Shown here: piece by piece, positions 1-7,385 of the stretch | Numbering within the stretch: the first letter of the stretch is position 1 | Layout: every line of letters starts with the position of its first letter | Source of the DNA: Actinomycetes bacterium | Lineage (GTDB): Bacteria > Actinomycetota > Actinomycetes > Actinomycetales > Microbacteriaceae | Length of the DNA stretch: 26,749 nucleotides | Direction of reading: 5' to 3' | NCBI GenBank assembly: GCA_023386365.1 | Contig: JAEWJX010000037.1 | Span: forward strand, 1-26,749 | The notes under the pieces: model-generated | The model's input: the letters and a program-made list of their open reading frames with translations, nothing else | Told to the model about the DNA's origin: nothing | The model's database searches: none | Program-made: the position numbers and the translations under genes

Positions 1-402
1 CCCGCGCCCGCACCGGCGCCTGCACCCGCCCCCGCGCCCGCACCCGTCGCGGGTTCGGGAACCGGATCGAAGTCCACCGGCACGGCAACCACGGGCACCG
101 CGCCCGCCGCCACCGAGACGGCCGCGCCCGCCGCGACCGCCACCCCGACGCCCACGGCGAAGCCGACCGACGAACCCACCCGCGACACCGACGACGACCT
201 CGACGTCGAGGCGGCCAGCAGCCGCAGCGACACCAGCGGATCGGGTGGCGGCCCCGCCGCCATCTGGTTGCTAGGCGGTCTGGCCGTCGCGGCAGCCGGG
301 GCCCTCGGCGGCTACACCTGGCTGCGCGGCCGCCGCGCGCGTCTCGCGACCGTCACCGCATCCGCCGCCACCGCATCCACCTCCGACCCGACCAAGGAGT
401 GA
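1..402 (+). CDS. C-terminal part of a Pro/Ala-rich membrane-anchored surface protein (5' truncated)
   Basis: The reading frame is open from the first base and ends at TGA 400-402, so the N-terminus lies outside the window. What is visible: a strict Pro-Ala dipeptide repeat at the start (about residues 1-16), a Thr/Ala/Pro-rich linker, an acidic patch (DTDDDLDVE), a Ser/Gly linker, one hydrophobic segment near residues 81-99 (AAIWLLGGLAVAAAGALGG) and an arginine-rich positive stop (RGRRAR) followed by a short Ala/Ser/Thr tail. This is the usual end of a secreted protein spanning the wall and held by one C-terminal helix. No LPXTG or LAXTG motif precedes the helix, so sortase anchoring is not supported. 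Only 7 nt separate it from the next gene, suggesting one operon with the thioredoxin-like surface protein. The function of the missing ectodomain cannot be judged. Confidence 0.8.
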   Translation, partial: PAPAPAPAPAPAPAPVAGSGTGSKSTGTATTGTAPAATETAAPAATATPTPTAKPTDEPTRDTDDDLDVEAASSRSDTSGSGGGPAAIWLLGGLAVAAAGALGGYTWLRGRRARLATVTASAATASTSDPTKE

Positions 403-409
403 CACCACC

Positions 410-2614
410 ATGACCACCCACCCCATCCGGCGCACCGGGGCACTCGCCCTCGCCGTGGCCGTCGCCGCGACCACCGCGGTCGCGGGTCTCGCGGCCCCTG
501 CCGCCGCCGCCCCAGCCGGCTGGCAGTCGAACGTCGACGTCGCACCCGACTACCTGGTCGACACGTACGGCCTGCCTGCCGACCACGTCTTCGAGACGGT
601 CACCTTCGAGCGCTTCGAGTGGCTGCTGAACGGCAAGTACGACGACAACGCGACCAACGTCACCGGACGCTTCGCGTTCCTCGTCGGCGGCGCGTACGAC
701 CCGAGCATCACCTCCACGATCGGCTACATCGACCAGGTGGCGAAGCAGTACGGCGTCGACACGATCTACCAGTTCGACCCGGCGCTCGACGGCAGCACCT
801 ACAACGTGTGGAACACGAGCGCCCTCACCCTCGCTCCCACCGGCAAGGCGGCGATCGAGGCGCTCGGCAACCGCCTCATCGACAACTACCTCAACAAGGA
901 CACCGCGCCCGCCTTCACGAAGGCGAGCACCGACCCGTACCTGTTCATCTACGACAAGTCGCATACGGTCGACGTGGGCGGCGTGCCCACGGAAGACCGC
1001 ATCGTCGCGTCGCTCAACGTGCGCAAGACGGCGGCCGACTTCGCGGTGCCTGGCGCCGTCGACGCCTACAAGGCGCAGGTGGCGGCCGTGTTCGCCGCCG
1101 CCTCGGTGGGAGGAGTGGCGCAGCTCGACGAACTCGACCAGTTCACCTTCTTCAAGGGCGAGGTCAACCGCCGGCACAAGCTCGGCTACCCGACCGCCGC
1201 GACCAACGGCGGCAACATCCTCGACGACGCCGACGACACCGACGACTGGCGGGTCCAGTCGATCACCTACGCCGAGCTGAAGCACCTGCTGCAGCAGGAC
1301 GGCGACTACGTGATCCTGTTCGGCGGCACCTGGTGCCACAACACCCGCGCCGTGCTGAAGCAGATCAACCGCGAGGCGCAGGAGAACGGGGTGGAGAAGG
1401 TCTACATCTTCGACAACTCGCTCGACTCCACCGGCAACGGCGGCAGCAACTACCTGCACATCCGCGACAACCCGGCGCCCACCGGCACCCCCGCCCTCCC
1501 GCAGCGCGCGTCGTACCTGTACGGCGACCTGTGGAACACGTACCTCACCAACGTGAAGACCCAGTACAAGACGTCGGTCGCCGAGACGTGGACGGGCTCC
1601 GTCAACCCGGTGCAGTTCTACCCGGGCGGCGACACCACCCAGCCGGTGCAGCTCGCCCGCAAGGGTCAGGTGCCGTTCCTGCTGGAGTACAACAAGGCCA
1701 ACATCTCGGAAGGAACCGCAGCCCCCGTCGTGTCGCAGTGGATCCGCGCGAACGCCAGCGGATGGACGGAGTACATGACCGAGTGGTGGCTCACCCCCAC
1801 CGGCGGCAACCTGAGCGGCACCCCGACGGCGCAGGCGTTCGGCGCCGAGGCGGAGGCGGCACTCGAGACGTTCTTCGACGAGCTGCCCGGCGTCGCCGCG
1901 GCCACCCCGGAGACCCCGGCGGCGCCCACGGCGAGCGTCACCGGAACGTCGGTGACGGTCACCTGGGCCGCCCCCGCCGACGGCGGCTCGGCGATCACCG
2001 GCTTCAAGGTGTCGCTGGATGGCGGCACTCCGGTCGCGGTCGGAGCCGACGTCACCTCGCACACCTTCACCGGTGTCGCGGCGGGCAGCCACACGGCCAC
2101 CGTGGTCGCGACGAACGCGGTCGGCGACTCGTCCGCATCCGCCGCCTCCAACCCGGTGACCGTGGTCGCCGCCGAGGAGCCGGAAGAGCCGGAGGAGCCG
2201 GTCGACCCCTCGACCGTCAAAGGCACCGTCACCGTGACGGGCGACCTGAAGGCCGGCGGCACGATCACGGTGCGCGGCACCGGCTTCGCGGAGTCGACCT
2301 CCGGGTTCGCGGTCGAGGTCCACTCGACGCCGCAGCTGCTCGGCACCGTCGGAACGGATGCAGCGGGCGCCTTCACGCTCACGGCGACGCTCCCGGCGAA
2401 CCTGCCCGCGGGCAGCCACTCGATCGTGGTGCTCTACGACGGCGTCACCGTCTCGTCGGCCGCGGTCAGTGTCGCAGCCGCCCCGGCCCTCGCGGCCACC
2501 GGCGCCGACGTCGCCTCGCTCGTGAGCCTCACCGCCACCGGCCTCGCGACGCTCGTGCTCGGCGGTCTGGTCGCGGCCGGGGTGGGCATCACCCGGCGAC
2601 GCCAGGCGGCGTGA
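410..2614 (+). CDS. Wall-anchored protein with tandem thioredoxin-like repeats, FN3 domain and LAATG sorting signal
   Basis: 734 residues; GGAG lies 10 nt upstream of the ATG. A Sec signal peptide ends near residue 34 (AAAAPAG). Residues about 45-490 hold two copies of one thioredoxin-like unit: copy 1 has FLVGGAYDP, TIYQFDPALDGS and PYLFIYDKSHT; copy 2 has ILFGGTWCHN, KVYIFDNSLDST and PFLLEYNKANI in the same order. Copy 2 keeps W-C (Cys309), but the second active-site cysteine is replaced (C-H-N-T); copy 1 has none. Cys309 is the only cysteine in the protein. An FN3-like domain (about 503-590), a Glu/Pro linker (EEPEEPEEP) and a second Ig-like domain (about 605-690) follow, then LAATG (694-698), a hydrophobic helix and RRR: the class E sortase signal used by actinobacteria. 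Export and anchoring are well supported; the thioredoxin assignment rests on motif shape, and the substrate is unknown. The next gene starts at or just after this stop. Confidence 0.85.
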   Translation: MTTHPIRRTGALALAVAVAATTAVAGLAAPAAAAPAGWQSNVDVAPDYLVDTYGLPADHVFETVTFERFEWLLNGKYDDNATNVTGRFAFLVGGAYDPSITSTIGYIDQVAKQYGVDTIYQFDPALDGSTYNVWNTSALTLAPTGKAAIEALGNRLIDNYLNKDTAPAFTKASTDPYLFIYDKSHTVDVGGVPTEDRIVASLNVRKTAADFAVPGAVDAYKAQVAAVFAAASVGGVAQLDELDQFTFFKGEVNRRHKLGYPTAATNGGNILDDADDTDDWRVQSITYAELKHLLQQDGDYVILFGGTWCHNTRAVLKQINREAQENGVEKVYIFDNSLDSTGNGGSNYLHIRDNPAPTGTPALPQRASYLYGDLWNTYLTNVKTQYKTSVAETWTGSVNPVQFYPGGDTTQPVQLARKGQVPFLLEYNKANISEGTAAPVVSQWIRANASGWTEYMTEWWLTPTGGNLSGTPTAQAFGAEAEAALETFFDELPGVAAATPETPAAPTASVTGTSVTVTWAAPADGGSAITGFKVSLDGGTPVAVGADVTSHTFTGVAAGSHTATVVATNAVGDSSASAASNPVTVVAAEEPEEPEEPVDPSTVKGTVTVTGDLKAGGTITVRGTGFAESTSGFAVEVHSTPQLLGTVGTDAAGAFTLTATLPANLPAGSHSIVVLYDGVTVSSAAVSVAAAPALAATGADVASLVSLTATGLATLVLGGLVAAGVGITRRRQAA

Positions 2615-2634
2615 CCGCGCACCCGGAGTTGAGG

Positions 2635-3960
2635 GTGGGGCAGGCGACGTCGGCCCCACCCCACCCGGTGGGCACCCGTCCGCTTCTCGACGTCGTCGCC
2701 GAGCCGAGCGTTCCCCTCGCGCTCGGCGGCGATGTCCGTCCCGTCTACCTCGACTACGCGGCCACGGCACCCGCACTCACCGGTGTGGCGTCGCGGGTCG
2801 CGTCGCTGCTGCCGCATCTGGCATCGGTGAACCGCGGCGCCGGGTGGGGTTCGCAGGTCACCACCGCGACCTACGAGCACGCACGAGACACGGTCGCTCG
2901 CCTGCTCGACGCGCGACCGGGCGACCACGTCGTCTTCACCCGCAACACCACGGATGCGCTGAATCTGCTTGCCGAGGTCACCCCCGGCGAGGCGGTGCTC
3001 CTCGACCTGGAGCACCACGCGAACCTGCTGCCGTGGCGGCGGCGCGGCGCCCGCATCCTCACCGCCCCGCGGCGCGCGGGGGAGCTGCTGGCGGTGGTCG
3101 ACGCCGAGCTGGCGCGCCGCCCGGCCGCCCTGCTCACCGTGACGGCGGTCACGAACGTCACCGGTGAGGTGCTGCCGATCGCCGACCTCGCCGCCATCGC
3201 CCACGCGCACGGCGCACGCATCGCGGTGGATGCCGCCCAGCTGATCCCGCACCGTGCGGTGTCGATCGCCGCCGCCGACCTCGACTACCTCGCCTTCTCC
3301 GGCCACAAGGCGTACGCGCCGTTCGGGGCCGGGGTGCTCGTCGGCCGTGCCGACTGGCTGGATGCCGCCGAGCCGCACCTCGACGGCGGTGGCGCGGTGG
3401 GACGCGTCCGGCTCGACGACGTCGAGTGGCGCACCGGCCCCGCCCGCCACGAGGCCGGCACCCCGAACGTGCTCGGCGCGGTCGCCCTCGCCACCGCGCT
3501 GCAGACCCTCGACGCCCTCGACCAGCGTGCCCGCGCCGCCCACGAGGCGACCCTGCGCGACGCGCTTCTCACCACCCTCGCGGCGACGGATGGGGTGCGC
3601 CTGGTGTCGGCATTCGACGACGGCACCGAACGGCTGGGTGTCGCCGCCTTCCACCTGGAGGGCATCAGCTCGGGGCAGCTCGCCGCCGTGCTGGGGGCCG
3701 AGTACGGCATCTCGGTGCGATCGGGGCGCTTCTGCGCGCACCCGCTCGTCGACCGACTCAGCGACCGTCCGCTGGTGCGGGCGAGCCTCGGCGTCGCTTC
3801 CACCCTCGACGACGTGGCGGCCCTCGGCGAGGCGCTGCGCAGCATCCGTCGGGCGGGTCCGCGCGCCGACTACGTGCGCATCGACGGCATCTGGCGCCCG
3901 GTGCGCGACGCCCGCCCGACGCCGTCCTGGCTCGCAGCGAGCGGCATCCGCCTCACGTAG
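2635..3960 (+). CDS. Class V aminotransferase, cysteine-desulfurase-like (SufS/CsdA type)
   Basis: PLP-dependent fold-type I enzyme. From the GTG at 2635 it has 441 residues; this start has GGAG at 2625-2628, 6 nt upstream. A GTG at 2611 overlapping the preceding TGA is in frame and also possible. Visible motifs: YLDYAATAP near the N-terminus, TRNTTDALNLL, a histidine doublet (LEHHANLLPW), AVDAAQ with the PLP-contacting Asp, SGHKAYAPFG with the PLP lysine (K225), the EAGTPN loop, and RSGRFCAHP with Cys367 where group II desulfurases place the persulfide cysteine (usually RxGxHCAxP; His is Phe here). It therefore probably removes sulfur or a similar group from cysteine or a related amino acid. 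No suf or isc genes are nearby, so a housekeeping Fe-S role is not implied. Its close partner is the single-cysteine thioredoxin-like surface protein, although that protein acts outside the cell. Confidence 0.82.
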   Translation: MGQATSAPPHPVGTRPLLDVVAEPSVPLALGGDVRPVYLDYAATAPALTGVASRVASLLPHLASVNRGAGWGSQVTTATYEHARDTVARLLDARPGDHVVFTRNTTDALNLLAEVTPGEAVLLDLEHHANLLPWRRRGARILTAPRRAGELLAVVDAELARRPAALLTVTAVTNVTGEVLPIADLAAIAHAHGARIAVDAAQLIPHRAVSIAAADLDYLAFSGHKAYAPFGAGVLVGRADWLDAAEPHLDGGGAVGRVRLDDVEWRTGPARHEAGTPNVLGAVALATALQTLDALDQRARAAHEATLRDALLTTLAATDGVRLVSAFDDGTERLGVAAFHLEGISSGQLAAVLGAEYGISVRSGRFCAHPLVDRLSDRPLVRASLGVASTLDDVAALGEALRSIRRAGPRADYVRIDGIWRPVRDARPTPSWLAASGIRLT

Positions 3961-3967
3961 AATCGTT

Positions 3968-4017
3968 GAGCCGGGCCGCAGTAACCCCGGGCTCCAATAT
4001 TCGCCGCTTCGAGCGGC
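3968..4017 (+). terminator. Hairpin pair downstream of the desulfurase-like gene
   Basis: Two stems follow the TAG at 3958-3960: an imperfect GC stem (GAGCCGGG against CCCCGGGCTC, 3968-3994, with a bulge) and a perfect 6-bp stem with a 3-nt loop (GCCGCT-tcg-AGCGGC, 4003-4017). A short T-containing tract lies further on near 4034-4055. Terminator function is inferred. Confidence 0.45.
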
Positions 4018-4060
4018 CTTCCGCCGAGAGGCGTTTCTGCGGCTCGGTTTCTTCCTCCCT

Positions 4061-4105
4061 AGGTGGTTGAGGAGCGCCGCCCGAAGGGTGACGCGTCTCG
4101 AAACC
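4061..4105. repeat. Short intergenic repeat of Microbacteriaceae type
   Basis: Within the 220-bp intergenic stretch, GGTGGTTGAGGAGCG opens and GCGTCTCGAAACC closes an imperfect inverted repeat (about 8 of 13 positions pair). I recall very similar sequences as frequent intergenic elements in Microbacterium and Leifsonia genomes. Only this one copy is in the window, so repeat status rests on memory. Confidence 0.45.
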
Positions 4106-4113
4106 GCAGAGCA

Positions 4114-4147
4114 ATGCGGGCCGACCTCTGGGCAGGTCGACCCGCAT
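4114..4147 (-). terminator. Terminator hairpin of the FAS1 lipoprotein gene
   Basis: ATGCGGGCCGACCT (4114-4127) pairs with AGGTCGACCCGCAT (4134-4147) with a single mismatch around a 6-nt loop, 33 nt beyond the stop of the minus-strand gene. There is no clear U-tract, as is common in high-GC actinobacteria. It may act on the converging plus-strand transcript as well. Confidence 0.65.
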
Positions 4148-4180
4148 CGCGGTCGTGGCGGCGCCGGAGCGCCGGTGGCA

Positions 4181-4831
4181 TCAGCTCGGCGGCATCAGCA
4201 CCGAGTCGATGAGGTAGACGGTCGCGTTGGCGGTGTGCACGCCACCGCAGATCACGTTCGCGTCGTTCACCATGAGGGCGTCACCGCTGCCCGAGACCGT
4301 CACCGTTCCGCCCTGGACGGTGGTGTGGTCGCCCACGATGGCGTCCGGCAGCACCTGGCCGGGCACCACGTGGTAGGTGAGGATCGAGGTGAGCAGCGCC
4401 GCGTTCTCGGGGAGCTTCAGCGACTCGACGGTGGCCGGGTCGAGCTTCGCGAACGCGTCGTCCACCGGCGCGAAGACGGTGAACTCGGAGCCGTTGAGCG
4501 TGTCGACGAGGTTCACGTCGGGGTTCAGCTGACCGGAGACCGCTGCGACGAGCGTCGTCAGCAGCGGGTTGTTGGATGCCGCGACCGCGACCGGGTCGGC
4601 GGACATGCCCACGATCGAGCCGCCGCCGTCCGGAACCTGCTCGGCGTAGGCCTCGCATCCGGGGCCCACCAGGTCGGCGAACGCGGGATCGGTCATCGGC
4701 TCGCTCGGCTGCTCCATCGCAGGGCTCGAGGGCTCGGCCTCGGGTGGCATCGACGAACAGCCGGCCAGGGGGAACACCGCAGCTGTCGCGATCGCGAGGG
4801 CGACGAGCGGGGTGCGCTTGATGGTTCGCAT
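4181..4831 (-). CDS. FAS1 (fasciclin) domain lipoprotein, MPT83/MPT70 family
   Basis: 216 residues from the ATG at 4831, chosen because AAGGAG sits 6 nt upstream; an ATG 18 nt further upstream lacks this. The signal peptide ends in a lipobox (PLAGC, Cys25), so the protein is lipidated and exported. After a Pro/Glu/Ser linker there is one FAS1 domain (about residues 50-214), including NPDVNLVDTLNG, FTVFAPVDDAFAKL (H1 box) and LTYHVVPGQV with the conserved YHV before the closing H2 region. FAS1 domains mediate adhesion or protein contacts. The gene is divergent from dipZ, the arrangement of mpt83-dipZ-mpt70 in Mycobacterium tuberculosis, where these genes belong to the SigK regulon; sigK lies just downstream of dipZ here. 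A SigK-like promoter lies upstream. Family assignment is firm; the exact role is not known. Confidence 0.93.
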   Translation of the reverse strand: MRTIKRTPLVALAIATAAVFPLAGCSSMPPEAEPSSPAMEQPSEPMTDPAFADLVGPGCEAYAEQVPDGGGSIVGMSADPVAVAASNNPLLTTLVAAVSGQLNPDVNLVDTLNGSEFTVFAPVDDAFAKLDPATVESLKLPENAALLTSILTYHVVPGQVLPDAIVGDHTTVQGGTVTVSGSGDALMVNDANVICGGVHTANATVYLIDSVLMPPS

Positions 4832-4876
4832 GATCTTCTCCTTGTGCACCGTCGCCGGTGTGCGGCGGTGACAGGG

Positions 4877-4903
4877 ATTCGGAGCCCTTCCCAGATCGGA
4901 TGG
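4877..4903 (-). promoter_or_regulatory. SigK-type promoter upstream of the FAS1 gene
   Basis: Reading the minus strand, CCATCC (4903-4898) is followed after exactly 16 nt by CGAAT (4881-4877). This matches the mycobacterial SigK promoter as I recall it (CATCC, 16-17 nt, CGAA). Transcription would start near 4870, giving a leader of about 40 nt carrying the AAGGAG site. Confidence 0.6.
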
Positions 4904-4950
4904 GTCGGATGTCGACCGAGCGTTTCGCGGGGCCGCTCCGAACGCCGCTC

Positions 4951-6660
4951 ATGGACATCTCGCTCGCCCTCATCGGCCTCCTCGGTGGACTGATCACCGG
5001 GATCTCGCCGTGCATCCTGCCGGTGTTGCCGGTGATCTTCCTGTCGGGGGGAGCGCAGAGCGCACGCCTGGCCGGCCCCGGCGGCGCACCCCCGACGGTG
5101 TCGCCGTGGCGCCCCTATCTGGTGATCCTGGGATTGGTCACCAGCTTCAGCGTCTTCACGCTGCTGGGGTCGTTCCTGTTGGCGCTGCTGGGGCTGCCGC
5201 AGGATGTGCTGCGCTGGGCGGGCATCGTGGTGCTGGTGCTGATCGGGGTGGGGCTGATCGTGCCCGCGTTCCAGCACATCCTGGAGAAGCCGTTCTCGTG
5301 GATCCCGCAGAAGGCGGTCGGCACGGAACGGGGCGGGTTCCCGCTGGGAATCGCGCTCGGTGCCGTGTACGTGCCGTGCGCGGGGCCGGTGCTCGCGGCG
5401 ATCACGGTGGCGGGATCGACGGGGCGGATCGGGGTCGACACGGTCGTGCTCACCGTCTCGTTCGCGATCGGCGCCGCCATCCCGTTGCTGATCTTCGCAC
5501 TCGCCGGCCGCCGGGTGGCGGAGCGGGTGAAGGCGTTCCGCGCCCGCCAGAAGCTGATCCGCACCGTCGGCGGTGTCGTGATGATCGCCCTCGCGGTGGG
5601 GATCGCGTTCGGCGCCCCGCAGGCCATCCAACGTCTGCTGCCGGACTACACAAGCGCCCTGCAGGAGGGGCTCGGCACGGATGAGGTGGCCGAGCGGCTG
5701 CAGCTCGGCGGGCTGGTCACCGACGAGAACAAGGACCTCGACCAGTGCACGAACGGGGCCACCGAGCTGGAAAGCTGCGGCACCGCGCCGGAGCTGCGCG
5801 GCCTCACCGGGTGGATCAACTCCGACCCCGTCACCCTCGAGCAGCTGCGGGGCCGGGTCGTGTTGATCGACTTCTGGGCCTACTCCTGCATCAACTGCCA
5901 GCGGTCGATCCCGCACGTCGTGGCGTGGGACGAGGCGTACCGGGATGCGGGGCTCACGGTGCTCGGCATCCACTCGCCCGAGTACGCGTTCGAGAAGGAG
6001 CAGCGCAACGTCGAGGCGGGGGCCCGCGATTTCGGCATCGAGTACCCGGTGGCGCTCGACAACTCGCTCGCCACCTGGACCACCTACCGCAACCGATACT
6101 GGCCCGCCCACTACCTGATCGACGCGCAGGGCACCGTGCGGCACATCCGCTTCGGTGAGGGCGGCTACGCCGACACGGAGAAGCTGATCCGCGAGCTGCT
6201 GACCCGGGCCGATCCGGACGTGCAGCTTCCCCCGCCGACCGACCTCGTCGACGACACCCCGGATGCGGGGACGACAACACCCGAGACCTACCTGGGGTCG
6301 ACGAAGAAGGTGAACTTCGCCGGGGACGAGCCGTACCGTTCGGGAGACTTCACGCTCCCCGCCGCGGTGCCCGCCGACAGTTTCGCGCTCGACGGCGCCT
6401 GGCAGGTCGGCACCCAGTCGATCACACCCGACGCCGCGGATGCCCGCATCCGCCTCGTGTACCGCGCGGGCGCCGAGGTGCGGATGGTGCTGTCGGGGGA
6501 GGGGACCGTGACGGTCGACGATGGCACGGGCACCCGCGAGATTGAGGTCTCGGGCACGCCGATGTCGTACCGCCTGGTGGCGCTCGACACCGACACGACC
6601 GGCGCGATCACGGTAAACGTCTCGCCCGGCGTCACCGCCTACTCGTTCACCTTCGGCTGA
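4951..6660 (+). CDS. dipZ: DipZ: CcdA-type membrane thiol transporter fused to a thioredoxin/TlpA domain
   Basis: 569 residues from the ATG at 4951, chosen because the mature family begins directly with the first helix (LALIGLLGGLITGISPC); in-frame ATGs further upstream add an arginine-rich stretch resembling non-coding sequence. The N-terminal half (about 1-230) is a CcdA/DsbD-like membrane domain with the paired cysteines in ISPCILPVLP (Cys21) and YVPCAGPVLA (Cys143), which pass electrons across the membrane. The C-terminal half faces outward: a TlpA-like thioredoxin domain with WAYSCINC (Cys313, Cys316), then a beta-sandwich domain ending TAYSFTFG. A further cysteine pair (QC...ESCGTAP) lies in the linker and is also found in the mycobacterial protein. 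It probably supplies reducing power to exported thiol proteins. It is divergent from the FAS1 gene and directly precedes sigK. Confidence 0.95.
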   Translation: MDISLALIGLLGGLITGISPCILPVLPVIFLSGGAQSARLAGPGGAPPTVSPWRPYLVILGLVTSFSVFTLLGSFLLALLGLPQDVLRWAGIVVLVLIGVGLIVPAFQHILEKPFSWIPQKAVGTERGGFPLGIALGAVYVPCAGPVLAAITVAGSTGRIGVDTVVLTVSFAIGAAIPLLIFALAGRRVAERVKAFRARQKLIRTVGGVVMIALAVGIAFGAPQAIQRLLPDYTSALQEGLGTDEVAERLQLGGLVTDENKDLDQCTNGATELESCGTAPELRGLTGWINSDPVTLEQLRGRVVLIDFWAYSCINCQRSIPHVVAWDEAYRDAGLTVLGIHSPEYAFEKEQRNVEAGARDFGIEYPVALDNSLATWTTYRNRYWPAHYLIDAQGTVRHIRFGEGGYADTEKLIRELLTRADPDVQLPPPTDLVDDTPDAGTTTPETYLGSTKKVNFAGDEPYRSGDFTLPAAVPADSFALDGAWQVGTQSITPDAADARIRLVYRAGAEVRMVLSGEGTVTVDDGTGTREIEVSGTPMSYRLVALDTDTTGAITVNVSPGVTAYSFTFG

Positions 6661-6662
6661 GC

Positions 6663-6688
6663 AATCCGTTCGGCGGTCGGCTCCGAAC
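6663..6688 (+). promoter_or_regulatory. SigK-like promoter upstream of sigK
   Basis: AATCC (6663-6667), 16 nt, then CGAAC (6684-6688), starting 2 nt after the dipZ stop. It has the same spacing as the site before the FAS1 gene, and both spacers end in GGCTC before CGAA. It implies autoregulation of sigK-rskA, with transcription starting around 6695 and a strong AGGAGG at 6714-6719. Confidence 0.5.
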
Positions 6689-6725
6689 CCCCACTGCCCG
6701 ACACCCGACGAGCAGGAGGTGCGCC

Positions 6726-7385
6726 ATGGTGGGAGCGCATCTTCTGCATCGGGATCCGGTCGGCGAAGTGCTTCTGGGAGGCGCTCCTGACATGATCGAC
6801 AACGTGCCGACACCACCGGATCGCCCCGATTCCGCGGCGGCGACCCGGCCCGATCTGCTGCTCGAGAGGGTCGCCGCCGGCGACCGGGACGCCTTCTCGC
6901 GGCTGTACGACCTGATGGCGCCGCGCCTGCTGGGTCTCATCCGGCGGCTGCTCGTCGACCCCGCCCAGTCGGAGGAGGTGGCGCAGGAGGTGTTCCTCGA
7001 GGTGTGGCAGACGGCGGCACGGTTCGACCCGGCGCGCGGCGACGGCACCAGCTGGATGTTCACGCTCGCCCACCGCCGGGCCGTCGACCGGGTGCGGGCG
7101 TCGCAGTCGTCCCGCGACCGCGACACCCGCGTCGGCATCCGCGAGCTGGAGATCGAGTTCGACGAGGTGGCCGAGACGGTGGAGGCACGCGACGAGCATC
7201 GACGCATCACGGCGGCGCTCGCACGCCTCACCGAGTTGCAGCGGCAGGCGATCCTGCTGGCCTACTACGGCGGTTACTCTCATCGGGAAGTGGCCGAGAG
7301 GCTCGCCGTGCCCATCGGCACCGTGAAGACCCGCCTGCGTGACGGGATGATCCGACTGAGAGACGAACTGGGGGTGACATCGTGA
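6726..7385 (+). CDS. sigK: ECF RNA polymerase sigma factor SigK
   Basis: 219 residues from the ATG at 6726, which has AGGAGG 6 nt upstream. The M. tuberculosis protein lacks the first about 22 residues, so the ATG at 6792 (GGGAGG about 10 nt upstream) is a fallback. Region 2 is seen at about residues 50-120 (FSRLYDLMAPRLLGL, EEVAQEVFLEVWQ, FDPARGDGTSWMFTLAHRRAVDRVR), and region 4 at about 155-212 (LTELQRQAILLAYYGGYSHREVAERL and a GTVKTRLRDG recognition helix). AYYGGYSHREVA is typical of the SigK/SigL group. The gene overlaps rskA by 4 nt, so factor and anti-factor are translationally coupled. Expected targets are its own operon and the FAS1/dipZ genes, based on the mycobacterial regulon and the promoter-like sites here. 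Confidence 0.93.
   Translation: MVGAHLLHRDPVGEVLLGGAPDMIDNVPTPPDRPDSAAATRPDLLLERVAAGDRDAFSRLYDLMAPRLLGLIRRLLVDPAQSEEVAQEVFLEVWQTAARFDPARGDGTSWMFTLAHRRAVDRVRASQSSRDRDTRVGIRELEIEFDEVAETVEARDEHRRITAALARLTELQRQAILLAYYGGYSHREVAERLAVPIGTVKTRLRDGMIRLRDELGVTS

Noticed and set aside
1..60. The CCGCGCCCGCAC-type repeat as a CRISPR or tandem DNA repeat
   Set aside because: It encodes an in-frame Pro-Ala dipeptide run; no spacer structure is present.
353..2776. Long minus-strand open frame (807 codons) opposite the thioredoxin-like gene
   Set aside because: Composition is Arg/Gly/Val/Asp-rich with no recognisable motif, as expected for the antisense of a high-GC gene; the plus-strand frame has a signal peptide, domains and a sorting signal.
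4918..4944. A third SigK-like promoter directly before dipZ
   Set aside because: CGAACG at 4939-4944 fits a -10, but the expected -35 at 4918-4922 is GAGCG, unlike CATCC.
4858..4950. Longer N-terminus for DipZ from ATG 4858, 4900 or 4909
   Set aside because: The added residues are charged and unlike a membrane lead-in, and would overlap the SigK-like promoter of the FAS1 gene.
4693..6816. Minus-strand 707-codon frame opposite dipZ
   Set aside because: Lacks family signatures and overlaps three confident genes (FAS1, dipZ, sigK).
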